DNA from: Pseudomonas poae | GTDB taxonomy: Bacteria > Pseudomonadota > Gammaproteobacteria > Pseudomonadales > Pseudomonadaceae | Assembly (NCBI GenBank): GCA_028869255.1 | Contig: CP110972.1 | Span: forward strand, 4,221,001 to 4,285,000 | Length of the DNA stretch: 64,000 nt | Direction: 5' to 3' | In this document: piece after piece, positions 41,902 through 51,726 of the stretch | Position numbering within the stretch: the stretch's first letter is position 1 | How the letters are laid out: each line of letters begins with the position of its first letter | Made by a program: the position numbers and the translations under genes | Notes under the pieces: generated by a model | Database searches by the model: none | What the model saw: only the letters and a program-made list of their open reading frames with translations | Told to the model about the DNA's origin: nothing

Positions 41902-44193
41902 ATGAAAAAGCTGTGTTTGCTCGGCCTTGTTGCCACTCTGGCCAGTTACCCCGTGTGGGCAGAAACAAAGCCTGCTGCGCTTAAAGACAAGGACGCCTTC
42001 GTCAGCGACCTGCTCAAGCAGATGACCCTGGATGAAAAGATCGGCCAGTTGCGCCTGATCAGCATCGGCCCCGAGATGCCCCGCGAGCTGATCCGCAAGG
42101 AAATCGCCGCCGGCCGTATCGGTGGCACCTTCAACTCGATCACCCGCCCGGAAAACCGCCCGATGCAGGACGCGGCCATGCGCAGCCGGTTGAAGATCCC
42201 GATGTTCTTCGCCTATGACGTGATCCATGGCCACCGGACCATTTTCCCGATCAGCCTGGCCCTGGCCTCCAGCTGGGACATGGACGCCATCGGCCGCTCC
42301 GGGCGCATCGCCGCCCAGGAAGCCGCCGCCGACAGCCTCGACATCACCTTTGCGCCGATGGTCGACATCTCCCGCGACCCGCGCTGGGGCCGCACCTCCG
42401 AAGGTTTCGGCGAAGACACCTACCTGGTCTCGCGGATCGCCGAAGTGATGGTCAAGGCGTTCCAGGGCGCCAGCCCCGCCAACGCCGACAGCATCATGGC
42501 CAGCGTCAAGCACTTCGCCCTGTATGGCGCGGTTGAGGGCGGTCGCGACTACAACGTGGTCGACATGAGCCCGGTCAAGATGTACCAGGACTACCTGCCG
42601 CCCTACCACGCGGCGATCAAGGCCGGTTCCGGCGGCGTGATGGTGGCGCTCAACTCGATCAACGGCGTGCCCGCCACCGCCAACACCTGGCTGATGAACG
42701 ACCTGCTGCGCAGGGACTGGGGCTTCAAGGGCCTGGCCGTAAGCGACCACGGCGCAATCGTCGAGCTGATCAAGCACGGCGTGGCCAAGGACGGGCGTGA
42801 AGCCGCGAAGCTGGCGATCAAGGCCGGCATCGACATGAGCATGAACGACTCGCTGTACGGCAAGGAACTGCCGGGGCTGCTCAAGTCCGGCGAGATCGAG
42901 CAAAGCGACATCGACAACGCCGTGCGTGAAGTGCTCGCCGCCAAGTACGACATGGGCCTGTTCAAAGACCCGTACCTGCGTATCGGCAAGGCCGAGGATG
43001 ACCCGGCCGACACTAACGCCGAGAACCGCCTGCACCGTGCCGACGCCCGCGACGTCGCACGCCGCAGCCTGGTGCTGCTGAAAAACCATAACGAAACACT
43101 GCCGCTGAAAAAATCCGCGACCATCGCCCTGGTCGGCCCATTGGCCAAGGCCCCCATCGACATGATGGGCAGCTGGGCGGCGGCCGGCCAACCGGCGCAA
43201 TCGGTGACCCTGCTCGACGGCATGAACGCCGTGATCGGCGAAAAAGGCAAAATTATCTATGCCCGTGGCGCCAACATCACCAACGACAAGGCCGTAGTCG
43301 ACTACCTCAACTTCCTCAACTTCGATGCCCCGGAAGTGGTGGATGACACCCGCCCGGCGCAAGTGCTGATCGACGAAGCGGTCAAGGCCGCCAAGGATGC
43401 CGACGTGGTGGTGGCCGCTGTGGGCGAGTCCCGTGGCATGTCCCACGAATCGTCCAGCCGCACCGACCTGAACATCCCGCAAAGCCAGCGCGACCTGATC
43501 AAGGCCCTCAAAGCCACCGGCAAGCCGTTGGTACTGGTGCTGATGAACGGCCGCCCGCTGTCGATTGTCGAGGAGAACCAGCAAGCCGACGCGATCCTGG
43601 AAACCTGGTTCGCCGGCACCGAAGGCGGCAACGCCATTGCCGATGTGCTGTTCGGTGACTACAACCCTTCGGGCAAGCTGCCGATCACCTTCCCACGTTC
43701 GGTTGGGCAGATTCCCACCTACTACAACCACTTGACCATCGGCCGCCCGTTCACTCCGGGCAAGCCGGGCAACTACACCTCGCAGTACTTCGATGACACC
43801 ACCGGGCCGCTGTTCCCGTTTGGTTATGGCCTGAGCTATACCTCGTTCAGCCTGTCGGACATGGCGCTGTCGTCCACCACCCTGAACAAGACCGGCAAGC
43901 TCGATGCCAGCGTCACGGTAACGAACACCGGCAAGGTCGATGGCGAAACCGTGGTGCAGCTTTACATCCAGGACGTGGCCGGCTCGATGATCCGCCCGAT
44001 CAAAGAGCTGAAGAACTTCCAGAAGGTCATGCTCAAGGCCGGCGAAGAGCGCACCCTGCACTTCACCATCACCGAGGAAGACTTGAAGTTCTACAACACC
44101 CAGCTCAAGTTCGCGGCGGAGCCGGGTGAGTTCAATGTGCAGATCGGGCTGGATTCCCAGGCTGTGCAGCAGCAGACCTTTGAATTGCTCTAA
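41902..44193 (+). CDS. bglX: Periplasmic beta-glucosidase BglX (GH3)
   Basis: 763 residues from ATG 41902. A signal peptide MKKLCLLGLVATLASYPVWAE precedes the GH3 catalytic domain, with nucleophile Asp in LAVSDHGAIVELIKHG (about residue 290), a GH3 C-terminal domain and a fibronectin III-like end (LSYTSFSLSDMALSS onwards). The order and length match BglX, which releases terminal glucose from beta-linked sugars in the periplasm. Single gene; a REP element follows the stop. Confidence 0.94.
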   Translation: MKKLCLLGLVATLASYPVWAETKPAALKDKDAFVSDLLKQMTLDEKIGQLRLISIGPEMPRELIRKEIAAGRIGGTFNSITRPENRPMQDAAMRSRLKIPMFFAYDVIHGHRTIFPISLALASSWDMDAIGRSGRIAAQEAAADSLDITFAPMVDISRDPRWGRTSEGFGEDTYLVSRIAEVMVKAFQGASPANADSIMASVKHFALYGAVEGGRDYNVVDMSPVKMYQDYLPPYHAAIKAGSGGVMVALNSINGVPATANTWLMNDLLRRDWGFKGLAVSDHGAIVELIKHGVAKDGREAAKLAIKAGIDMSMNDSLYGKELPGLLKSGEIEQSDIDNAVREVLAAKYDMGLFKDPYLRIGKAEDDPADTNAENRLHRADARDVARRSLVLLKNHNETLPLKKSATIALVGPLAKAPIDMMGSWAAAGQPAQSVTLLDGMNAVIGEKGKIIYARGANITNDKAVVDYLNFLNFDAPEVVDDTRPAQVLIDEAVKAAKDADVVVAAVGESRGMSHESSSRTDLNIPQSQRDLIKALKATGKPLVLVLMNGRPLSIVEENQQADAILETWFAGTEGGNAIADVLFGDYNPSGKLPITFPRSVGQIPTYYNHLTIGRPFTPGKPGNYTSQYFDDTTGPLFPFGYGLSYTSFSLSDMALSSTTLNKTGKLDASVTVTNTGKVDGETVVQLYIQDVAGSMIRPIKELKNFQKVMLKAGEERTLHFTITEEDLKFYNTQLKFAAEPGEFNVQIGLDSQAVQQQTFELL

Positions 44194-44213
44194 CGTCTGA
44201 GGCAGCCAAAAAA

Positions 44214-44303
44214 TGTGGGAGCGGGCTTGCTCGCGAATGCGGTGGATCAGTCGACCTCGTCAGTGACTGACACTCTGCATTCGCGGGCAAGCCCGCTCCC
44301 ACA
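44214..44303. repeat. REP element pair
   Basis: Inverted arms TGTGGGAGCGGGCTTGCTCG and complement after bglX, converging with the cls-like gene. Confidence 0.85.
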
Positions 44304-44323
44304 TTTGTTTGGCGGTGTTCTTC

Positions 44324-45480
44324 TTAGCCGCGTCTATCCAGCAAGTTAACCACCAACCGATCAATCCAGCCCCACACCCGCTGCTTCACCCGCCGCCACA
44401 ACGGCCGCTTCTTCCACGCCTCCAGGCTCACCGCCTGGCTCTGGGTAAAATCCCGTTCGAAACTGCCCGCCACGGCCAGCGTCAGCTCAGGGTCGAGCGC
44501 TTCCAGATTGGCTTCAGGTTGAAGCGCAAATTCCAGTGATCGAAATTGCATGACCCAATGCTGACCCAATCGTCCACCAACACCATTTTCAGGTGCAGGA
44601 AACACGGCTGGTATTCAAAAATCTGTACGCCCGAACGCAGCAGACGCGGGTAATAACGGTGCCCGGCGTAGCGCACGGACGGGTGATCGGTGCGCGGGCC
44701 GGTCAGCAACAGACGCACATCCACCCCGCGACCGGCCGCACGGCGCAGGGCGCGGCGCACGCTCCAGGTCGGCAAAAAATACGGCGTGGCCAGCCAGATG
44801 CGCTGCCGGCTGCTGTTCAAGGCGCGAATCAGCGACTGCAAGATATCGCGGTGCTGGCGGGCATCGGCATACGCGACGCGCCCCAGGCCCGGCCCGGTCG
44901 CGGGCACCTTGGGCAAGCGCGGCAAACCGAAATGGGTGGCGGGCTTCCACTCGCGGCGCGCCGCATTGGCGTGCCATTGGCGGTCGAACAGCGCCTGCCA
45001 GTCCAGCACCAGCGGGCCGCTGATTTGCACCATCACTTCATGCCAGTCGGCGCTGTCCTGCCCCGGCGTCCAGAACTCGTCGGTGACCCCGGTGCCCCCG
45101 ACCACGGCGATGCTCTGGTCGATCAGCAACAGCTTGCGGTGGTCGCGGTACAGGTTGCGCATCCAGCGCCGCCAGCTCAGGCGATTGTAGAACCGCAACT
45201 CCACACCGGCATCGGTCAGGCGCTTGCGCAGCCCCAGGGTAAAGGCCAGGCTGCCGTAGTCATCAAACAGGCAGCGCACCCGCACGCCGCGCTCGGCGGC
45301 CAGCACCAGCGCCTGCACCATCGCGTCGGCACAGGCCCCGGCTTCCACCAGGTATAACTCCAGGTCGACTTGCCGCTCGGCCCGCGCAATCCCTACCAGC
45401 ATCTGCGGGAAAAACTGCGGGCCGTCGATCAGCAACTCGAAACGGTTGGCGCTGCGCCAGGGGAACACCGCGCCACTCAT
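44324..45480 (-). pseudogene. Cardiolipin-synthase-like phospholipase D protein, frameshifted
   Basis: The reading frame starts at ATG 45480 and shows two HKD motifs: HRKLLLID (about residue 117) and HLKMVLVD (about 300), typical of ClsB-like phosphatidyltransferases that make cardiolipin. Just after the second motif one base is missing between 44514 and 44515 (CTGAAG where CTGGAAG is expected), so the frame stops early at 44482. With the base restored the frame reads to TAA at 44324 (FNLEANLEALDPELTLAV...DRRG), 385 residues. The loss removes about 70 C-terminal residues. YceI lies 1 nt upstream. Confidence 0.85.
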
Positions 45481-45481
45481 G

Positions 45482-46063
45482 TCAGCGCGCCGTAAAAATC
45501 AGTACCGCACCCACCGGCACCGACAAACTGATCGACTTGATCCCCGCCGCCTTGCGCAGTGTTGCCACGCCCGGCGCCAGGTCAAAATCCTCGGCATGCA
45601 ACACCACCGGTTCCAGAGTCACCACCTGGAAGCGCCGGTCATCCAGGCGCGTGGCCAACAACTCGGCGCTATAGGTCTGGGTCTTGCCGTGCAAGGTGAC
45701 GTTCAGCGGCAAGCGCAATTCCAATTGCGCACCGGGCGCCAGGTCGTTGATGGGTTGCAGGTTGATCTGTGCGCTGATCAGCGCGTCGGGGAAGGTCTTG
45801 ATCTGGAACAGATCATTACGCATGCGTTCGTCACGCAACGGAACGCCACTGTTGATCGACTCCAGCTCCACTTCCAATTGCGCCGCGCCCTTGCTGTCGA
45901 CCTTGCCGTGCAACACCAGAAAACGATGTACCTCGGCGATCTCGGTGTTTTTGGTGGTGACGAACGACAGCCGCGAGGACTCGTTGTCCAGGTACCAGTC
46001 GGCATGGGCAGGCACGGCAGCGCAGGTCAACAGCGTGAGGGCCAGAGGTTTGACATTGAACAT
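45482..46063 (-). CDS. YceI family protein
   Basis: 193 residues. The signal peptide ends at about residue 21 (VPAHAD). The mature part is the lipocalin-like YceI barrel: DWYLDNESSRLSFVTTKNTEIAEVHRFLVLHG, FDLAPGV near the end. YceI proteins bind isoprenoid lipids in the periplasm. The gene stops 1 nt before the cls-like start and probably shares its transcript. Confidence 0.9.
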   Translation of the reverse strand: MFNVKPLALTLLTCAAVPAHADWYLDNESSRLSFVTTKNTEIAEVHRFLVLHGKVDSKGAAQLEVELESINSGVPLRDERMRNDLFQIKTFPDALISAQINLQPINDLAPGAQLELRLPLNVTLHGKTQTYSAELLATRLDDRRFQVVTLEPVVLHAEDFDLAPGVATLRKAAGIKSISLSVPVGAVLIFTAR

Positions 46064-46129
46064 AAAAACTCATGGGGCAAAAAACCTGCACGAACCTTAA
46101 GCGCAATGTCACGAACGGCGCAAATCCAA

Positions 46130-46200
46130 TGTGGGAGCTGGCTTGCCTGTGATGATGGCGGCAGGCTGATCCACCGCTATCGCAGGCAAGCCAGCTCCCG
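46130..46200. repeat. REP element pair
   Basis: Inverted arms GTGGGAGCTGGCTTGCCTG and complement around a short loop, between YceI and the small hypothetical gene. Confidence 0.85.
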
Positions 46201-46215
46201 CAGGGTTTTGTGGTG

Positions 46216-46530
46216 TCAGGGAAGCAGGCGGCAGCCCTGCCGATCCCCCAGCCAACGCGCCGTGTGCGTACGCCCCAACCCACTCGCCGTGACTTCACTG
46301 CGCTTCGGGTTATCGCTGAACGCACTGGTGGGCACGTACTGCTTCACATAACCCAGGCAATACCCGGCCGGGTTGTTCGCCACATAGCGGCACGAGCAGT
46401 ACTCCTTGGCCGTGTACGCCGCGATGATATCGGGGAAGGCTTGCAGGTTGACGCGCTCGTGCCAGATCCAACCCAGCAGCGCGAGTAACAGCAGCAGAAA
46501 CAGGCTGCTAAACGGCCGACGACGGATCAT
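46216..46530 (-). CDS. Small membrane-anchored hypothetical protein
   Basis: 104 residues with an N-terminal membrane anchor (SLFLLLLLALLGWIWHERV) and a short periplasmic part containing three to four Cys (EYCSCRY, GYCLGY, QGCRLLP), possibly disulfide-bonded. No family identified. It overlaps the serine hydrolase stop by 4 nt, so it is the second gene of a two-gene operon and may be the hydrolase's partner. Confidence 0.7.
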   Translation of the reverse strand: MIRRRPFSSLFLLLLLALLGWIWHERVNLQAFPDIIAAYTAKEYCSCRYVANNPAGYCLGYVKQYVPTSAFSDNPKRSEVTASGLGRTHTARWLGDRQGCRLLP

Positions 46531-47600
46531 GGTTGCACCGCCGCGAGCACGCGCTTGAGCAGGTCGTTATGGCGGTAACTGCCGTCGCGGTCATCGCCGT
46601 AGCGCACGATCACCAAGCGTTCGTCAGGCATCACGTACAGCGCCTGGCCCCAGTGGCCGAGTGCGGCAAAGGTGTCGGCGGGTGCATCAGGCCAAGGGCG
46701 CGGCGCCCCGGTGTTGAGCCACCACTGGCCGCCCGGCACGGCTTCGTCCTGGCCGACCTTATATTTGTCGAAGGGTTGGCGGTTGAAGGCGACCCAGTCT
46801 TTGGGCAGCAACTGCTGCTCACCCCAGCGCCCGTTCCGTGCCATCAACAGGCCGACCCGCGCCAGGTCGCGGGCGGTCAGGTAGGCGTAGGAGGAGGCGA
46901 CAAAGGTTTCGTCGGCATCGGTTTCCCACGTGGCGTTGTGAATGCCCAACGGCTTGAACATCGCATCCCACGGGTAACTCATGTACGCCTTGTGGCCGAG
47001 CATGCCCTTGAGCGCGGCGGACAAGATATTGCTGTCGCCACTGGAATATCGAAACGCCTGGCCCGGCGCGCTGAAAGACTCGGTGCCAGCGGCAAACTCG
47101 GCCATGTCGGCGCGGCCCCGGGTGTAGAGCATCGCCACCACCGAGGATTTCAGCGGGGCGTATTCGTAGTCTTCCTGCCAGTCCAGGCCCGAGGCCCAGT
47201 GCAGCAAGTCGGCCATTGTGACCTTGGGGTGCTGTTTCATCGGCGGGTAGAAGCGTGCGGCGGGGTCGCTCAGCTTGAAGCGGTTTTCACCGTAGGCCAC
47301 GCCCAGCACCGTCGCCATCAGGCTTTTGCTGATGGACCAGATCAGGTGCGGCGTGCGAGCGGTGGTGGGCTCGGCGTAGCGTTCATAGATGACCTCACCG
47401 TCACGGATCACCAGCAGCGCGTCGGTGCGGATGCCCTGGCGGGTGGCATCATCACGCGCAGGGAAAGCATAGGCATTCAAGGCATCGACGGCGGGGCCTG
47501 AGAGCGGCGTGCCCTTGGCCCACTCCTTGTCGGGCCAGGTTTCGGCGCGGGCGGTAACGGTGACAAGTAGCAGCGCAACGCACAACAGGCCTCTGACCAT
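46527..47600 (-). CDS. Serine hydrolase, class C beta-lactamase-like
   Basis: 357 residues with a Sec signal (LLCVALLLVTVTARAE). The active-site SxxK is in WSISKSLMATVLG (about residue 90) and a YSSGDSN block (about 190) supplies the second motif; GGQWWLNTGAP and LGHWGQALYV stand for the third. Such enzymes are esterases or peptidases more often than true lactamases. The small Cys-containing gene downstream overlaps it. Confidence 0.9.
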   Translation of the reverse strand: MVRGLLCVALLLVTVTARAETWPDKEWAKGTPLSGPAVDALNAYAFPARDDATRQGIRTDALLVIRDGEVIYERYAEPTTARTPHLIWSISKSLMATVLGVAYGENRFKLSDPAARFYPPMKQHPKVTMADLLHWASGLDWQEDYEYAPLKSSVVAMLYTRGRADMAEFAAGTESFSAPGQAFRYSSGDSNILSAALKGMLGHKAYMSYPWDAMFKPLGIHNATWETDADETFVASSYAYLTARDLARVGLLMARNGRWGEQQLLPKDWVAFNRQPFDKYKVGQDEAVPGGQWWLNTGAPRPWPDAPADTFAALGHWGQALYVMPDERLVIVRYGDDRDGSYRHNDLLKRVLAAVQP

Positions 47601-47683
47601 GGACGCAAACTCAAGGGGGCATTCAAGCCCGCGAGCCTAGACGAGGCACATGACATTTTTGCGACGCCAGCGTGACCCGAGGC

Positions 47684-47712
47684 CTGTCATCTAAGCGTCA
47701 CCGTAACTTCAT
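47684..47712 (+). promoter_or_regulatory. Pho box upstream of olsBA
   Basis: Three heptads spaced exactly 11 nt apart: CTGTCAT (47684-47690, perfect), GCGTCAC (47695-47701, 4 of 7) and ACTTCAT (47706-47712, 4 of 7). They precede the ornithine-lipid genes by about 85 nt, as expected for PhoB-driven expression under phosphate limitation. Confidence 0.7.
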
Positions 47713-47795
47713 GGAGCTGACACCGAGCCTACATAGCCTGAGTTTGGACAAACAAGTCGACCGGCCGAGAAGTGGCCGGCACTCGGAGATTCGCC

Positions 47796-48550
47796 ATGAC
47801 TCAGATCGCCCGCATCAGCGACACCGGCAATGAACGCCGTCTGCAAGCCGAACGCCTGGTTGGCGCACAGGCTTTGCAGGAAGCCCAGGCCCTGCGGTTC
47901 AACGTGTTCAGCGGCGAGTTCAACGCCAAGCTGAAAGGCGCGGAACTGGGTCTGGACATGGATGACTATGATGTTCACTGCAGCCACATCGGCGTGCGGG
48001 ATTTGAACAGCGGTCGACTGGTCGCCACCACCCGCTTGCTGGACCACCAGGCCGCCAGCACCCTGGGCCGGTTCTACAGTGAAGAAGAATTCAGCCTGCA
48101 CGGCCTGCTGCACCTGCAGGGCCCGATCCTGGAAATCGGCCGCACTTGCGTCGACCCGGCCTACCGCAATGGCGGCACCATCGCCGTGTTGTGGGGCGAG
48201 TTGGCCGAAGTGCTCAACCAAGGCGGCTACAGCTACCTGATGGGTTGCGCGAGCATCCCGATGCACGACGGCGGCATCCAGGCCCACGCGATCATGCAGC
48301 GTCTGCGCGAACGCTACTTGTGCAACGAACACCTGCGCGCCGAGCCCAAAAACCACTGCCGGCGCTGGACCTGCCGTCCAACGTCATCGCGGAAATGCCG
48401 CCGCTGCTCAAGGCTTACATGCGCCTGGGCGCGAAGATCTGCGGCGAGCCGTGCTGGGATGAAGATTTCCAGGTGGCCGACGTGTTCATCCTGCTCAAGC
48501 GCGACGAGTTGTGCCCGCGCTACGCACGCCACTTCAAGGCAGCCATGTGA
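47796..48550 (+). pseudogene. olsB: Ornithine N-acyltransferase OlsB, frameshifted
   Basis: The frame from ATG 47796 gives the GNAT-fold acyl-ACP:ornithine acyltransferase OlsB ([16 protein letters not shown], then [29 protein letters not shown]) up to EPKN. One base is missing near 48351-48355 (AAAAACCACTG, one C short). The correct frame then reads [22 protein letters not shown]...RHFKAAM to TGA at 48548-48550, restoring 251 residues. That stop overlaps the olsA ATG. OlsB makes lyso-ornithine lipid, the first step of a phosphorus-free lipid. As read, the C-terminal third is wrong. Confidence 0.88.
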
Positions 48551-49341
48551 TGGGCCGCCTGCGCGTATACGGGCGGATTGCCCGCGTGTTGCTGGTGGTG
48601 GCGCTGGGTTTGAGCATGGCCAGTGTGTTTGGCGTGTTTGAGCGGATGGGGATTGCCAACTCGATGGTGCGCCGTCAGCGCTGGTCGCGGTTTTTTATGG
48701 CGCGGCTGACCAACGCCCTGCCCTTTCGCGTGACAGTACACGGCGAGTTGCCGCAAACACCGATGCTGTGGGTGAGCAATCACGTGTCCTGGACCGACAT
48801 CCCGCTGCTGGGCATGGTCACGCCGCTGTCGTTTTTGTCCAAGGCCGAAGTGCGCACCTGGCCGGTGGCCGGCTGGCTGGCGGCCAAGGCCGGTAGCCTG
48901 TTTATCCGTCGCGGTTCGGGCGACAGCCAGTTGATCCGCAAACAGATGACCCGTCACCTGGAGCAACAGCACCCGCTGTTGATGTTCCCCGAGGGCACCA
49001 CCACCGACGGGCGCAGCCTGCGTACCTTCCACGGGCGCTTGCTGGCCAGTGCGATCGACGCGGATGTGTCGCTGCAACCGGTGGCGATCCGTTATCTGCG
49101 CAATGGCCAAGTGGACTCACTGGCGCCGTTTATTGGCGATGACGATTTGCTGTCGCACCTGATGCGCCTGTTTGCCAATGACCAGGGTGATGTGGAAATC
49201 CATGTGCTCAAGCCGATTGCCTGTGCCGGGCAAGAACGTGCGGCGCTGGCGTTCCAGGCGCAGCAGGCGGTGCAGAAGGCGTTGTTTGGGCCGTTGCCAG
49301 AGGCAGAGCAAGTGGATGCCCGGCCTGCGTTCGCGGCGTGA
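48550..49341 (+). CDS. olsA: Lyso-ornithine lipid O-acyltransferase OlsA (PlsC family)
   Basis: 263 residues from ATG 48550, overlapping the olsB stop (TGATG). An N-terminal membrane anchor ([20 protein letters not shown]) precedes the acyltransferase domain: HX4D motif NHVSWTDIP (about 76-84), [10 protein letters not shown] and FPEGTTTDG. It completes ornithine lipid from the OlsB product. The Pho box upstream of olsB fits with phosphate-controlled expression of both. Confidence 0.92.
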   Translation: MGRLRVYGRIARVLLVVALGLSMASVFGVFERMGIANSMVRRQRWSRFFMARLTNALPFRVTVHGELPQTPMLWVSNHVSWTDIPLLGMVTPLSFLSKAEVRTWPVAGWLAAKAGSLFIRRGSGDSQLIRKQMTRHLEQQHPLLMFPEGTTTDGRSLRTFHGRLLASAIDADVSLQPVAIRYLRNGQVDSLAPFIGDDDLLSHLMRLFANDQGDVEIHVLKPIACAGQERAALAFQAQQAVQKALFGPLPEAEQVDARPAFAA

Positions 49342-49359
49342 AGCGCATACGGTAAAAAA

Positions 49360-49449
49360 TGTGGGAGCGGGCTTGCTCGCGAAAGCGGTGGATCAGTCAG
49401 CATGTAGGTAACTGACAAACCGCATTCGCGAGCAAGCCCGCTCCCACAT
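49360..49449. repeat. REP element pair
   Basis: Inverted arms GTGGGAGCGGGCTTGCTCG and complement after olsA; its right arm reaches the acpH stop at 49450. Confidence 0.85.
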
Positions 49450-50034
49450 TTAGATATCAGTAGTCAGCTGGGCTTGTGCAAACGCCTGTAACTTTGGATA
49501 GAACACCCGGAAGTCTTCACTCAACGGCTCATACAACACCCGCAATTCCTGCATCGCATACCCCAATTCCTCTGGCTGCGTCAGCCGCCGTGAAATCCCG
49601 CGCAACACCTGCTCCATCACTGCGAACTCGCGGTACGAGCCCAGCCAGTCATCCGCCGCCATATAGGGTGCAATCTGCGCCAGCCGCCCCGGCAACTGCG
49701 GTTCGGCGGCCAGCACGCGGTACACCTGTGAGGTGAAGCGCTCCAGCGGCTGGTCGGCGTACAGCGCCCAATCCCGCGCCAGGCAGTGGTCGAAGAACAC
49801 ATCCAGCACGATCCCGGCATAGCGCCTGCGGGTGAGGCTGAAACGCGACAGCGCCTCCCCTACCAACGGGTGGCTGTCGGTGAAACGGTCGATTGAGCGG
49901 TGCAGCTGGATCGCCGCTTCGATTTGCGGGCTGAACTGGCCCTGCAGGCGGCCTTTGACGAAGTCGCCATACAGGCTGCCCAGCAGTTGCGCAGGAAGTT
50001 GGCCGCCCAAGTGCAGATGTGCGAGATAATTCAT
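49450..50034 (-). CDS. acpH: Acyl carrier protein phosphodiesterase
   Basis: 194 residues. The start MNYLAHLHLGGQLPAQLLGSLYGDFVKGRL and the metal-binding RSIDRFTDSHPLV block match AcpH, a member of the HD-like family that removes the phosphopantetheine arm from acyl carrier protein. It is a lone gene divergent from the ArsR gene 154 nt away. Confidence 0.93.
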   Translation of the reverse strand: MNYLAHLHLGGQLPAQLLGSLYGDFVKGRLQGQFSPQIEAAIQLHRSIDRFTDSHPLVGEALSRFSLTRRRYAGIVLDVFFDHCLARDWALYADQPLERFTSQVYRVLAAEPQLPGRLAQIAPYMAADDWLGSYREFAVMEQVLRGISRRLTQPEELGYAMQELRVLYEPLSEDFRVFYPKLQAFAQAQLTTDI

Positions 50035-50073
50035 GGCGCGCAGTCTAGCACTGCCGCCAATGTATCGTTATAA

Positions 50074-50170
50074 CCCGATATACCGATTTAGCCTTGATTC
50101 AGACCAAAATCATATTGGTGTATCGGGATATAGCGATTTAAAGTTCGCCTCATCGCGATATAACGCTTTA
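50074..50170 (+). promoter_or_regulatory. Three repeated operator-like sites before the ArsR gene
   Basis: Imperfect direct repeats: CCCGATATACCGATTTA (50074-50090), TCGGGATATAGCGATTTA (50123-50140) and TCGCGATATAACGCTTTA (50153-50170). The shared core is CGNGATATANCGNTTTA. They fill the intergenic space between acpH and the ArsR gene and are likely sites for the regulator. Confidence 0.65.
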
Positions 50171-50188
50171 CGAAACCGAGCAACTGCC

Positions 50189-50515
50189 ATGTCCATCGAC
50201 CTCGACGAAATAATAAAAGCCCTGGCGCACCCAGTACGACGAGACATCCTCACCTGGCTGAAAGACCCGAAAGTGCAATTCCCCGAGCAACTGCACAACC
50301 ATGAATACGGCATCTGTGCCGGGCAGATCGACCAGCGCTGCGGCTTGTCTCAATCAACCGTGTCGGCCCACCTGGCCACGCTGCAACGCGCAGGTTTGAT
50401 CAGCAGCCAGAAGGCCGGGCAGTGGCACTTTTTCAAACGCAATGAGGAAGTGATCCAAGCCTTCCTCGCTGCGCTCACCACAGAACTCAGCGCGGACGAC
50501 AACGCAGCGCTGTAA
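50189..50515 (+). CDS. ArsR-family transcriptional regulator
   Basis: 108 residues from ATG 50189. The winged helix-turn-helix is IIKALAHPVRRDILTWL...CGLSQSTVSAHLATLQRAGLISSQKAGQWHFFKRN. Typical metal-binding Cys pairs of ArsR are absent (only two isolated Cys), so it may sense something else, such as a redox or electrophile signal. An MFS gene follows 13 nt later and an Old Yellow Enzyme gene after that. Confidence 0.9.
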   Translation: MSIDLDEIIKALAHPVRRDILTWLKDPKVQFPEQLHNHEYGICAGQIDQRCGLSQSTVSAHLATLQRAGLISSQKAGQWHFFKRNEEVIQAFLAALTTELSADDNAAL

Positions 50516-50528
50516 CAAGGAAACGATA

Positions 50529-51695
50529 ATGCCTCTCTCGCTACTCATACTGGCCCTCAGCGCCTTCGCCATCGGCACCACCGAGTTCGTCATCATGGGC
50601 CTGCTGCCCGATGTGGCGGCAGACCTCGGCGTGTCGATCCCCGGCGCCGGCTGGCTGGTGACCGGCTACGCCCTGGGCGTGGCCATCGGCGCGCCCTTCA
50701 TGGCACTGGCCACCGCCAGGCTGCCGCGCAAAGCCGCCCTGGTAGCGTTGATGGGCATCTTTATTGTCGGCAACCTGCTCTGCGCCCTGGCCAGTGACTA
50801 CAACGTGCTGATGTTTGCCCGTGTGGTCACCGCGCTGTGCCACGGTGCGTTCTTCGGGATCGGTTCGGTGGTAGCCGCCAACCTGGTGCCGGCCAACAAG
50901 CGTGCGTCGGCGGTGGCCTTGATGTTCACCGGTTTGACCCTGGCCAATGTGCTCGGTGTGCCGCTGGGCACCGCGCTGGGCCAGGAAGCCGGCTGGCGTT
51001 CGACCTTCTGGGCGGTGACGGTGATTGGTGTGGTGGCGTTGATCGGCCTGATCCGCTTCCTGCCGGCCAAGCGTGACGAAGAAAAACTCGACATGCGCGC
51101 CGAACTCCGAGCCCTCAAGGGGGCCGGCATCTGGTTGTCGCTGACCATGACCGCGCTGTTCGCCGCGTCCATGTTCACCCTCTTTACCTATGTTGCGCCG
51201 CTGCTCGGTGATGTCACCGGCGTATCGCCCAAAGGCGTGACCTGGACCCTGTTACTGATCGGCCTGGGCCTCACCGTGGGTAACATCATCGGTGGCAAGC
51301 TGGCGGACAAACGCCTGGCAGCCACCCTGATCGGCGTATTTATCAGCATGGCAGTGGTTTCCACGGTGCTGACCTGGACCAGTGTCGCGGTCATTCCGAC
51401 TGAAATCACCCTGTTCCTGTGGGCCACCGCTTCGTTCGCCGCCGTACCGGCGCTGCAGATCAACGTGGTGACCTTCGGCAAGGCCGCACCGAACCTGGTG
51501 TCCACCCTCAACATCGGCGCCTTCAACATCGGCAACGCCCTCGGTGCCTGGGTCGGCGGCAGCGTGATTGCCCATGGTTTCGGCCTGACCAGCGTGCCTC
51601 TGGCGGCTGCGGCCCTGGCGATCCTTGCGCTGCTGGTAACCCTGATTACTTTCCGTCAGAGCGGCGATGCCGACCTGGCCCCTGCGACCAACTGA
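50529..51695 (+). CDS. MFS efflux transporter (arabinose/purine-efflux-like)
   Basis: 388 residues with 12 spans. The start LLILALSAFAIGTTEFVIMGLLPDVAADLGVSIPGAGWLVTGYALGVAIGAP, especially GTTEFV, is typical of AraJ/PbuE-like drug:H+ antiporters. AAGGAAACGATA precedes the ATG. It is in an operon with ArsR and an Old Yellow Enzyme, suggesting export or detoxification of an electrophilic compound. Confidence 0.92.
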   Translation: MPLSLLILALSAFAIGTTEFVIMGLLPDVAADLGVSIPGAGWLVTGYALGVAIGAPFMALATARLPRKAALVALMGIFIVGNLLCALASDYNVLMFARVVTALCHGAFFGIGSVVAANLVPANKRASAVALMFTGLTLANVLGVPLGTALGQEAGWRSTFWAVTVIGVVALIGLIRFLPAKRDEEKLDMRAELRALKGAGIWLSLTMTALFAASMFTLFTYVAPLLGDVTGVSPKGVTWTLLLIGLGLTVGNIIGGKLADKRLAATLIGVFISMAVVSTVLTWTSVAVIPTEITLFLWATASFAAVPALQINVVTFGKAAPNLVSTLNIGAFNIGNALGAWVGGSVIAHGFGLTSVPLAAAALAILALLVTLITFRQSGDADLAPATN

Positions 51696-51726
51696 TCAAT
51701 CCACTTAAAGAGAAGGGTGTTATCCC

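Noticed and set aside
41791..44061. A 756-codon open frame on the minus strand opposite bglX
   Set aside because: It is a GC-driven shadow of bglX: His/Gln/Arg-rich, no known domain, and bglX itself is complete with signal peptide and catalytic residues.
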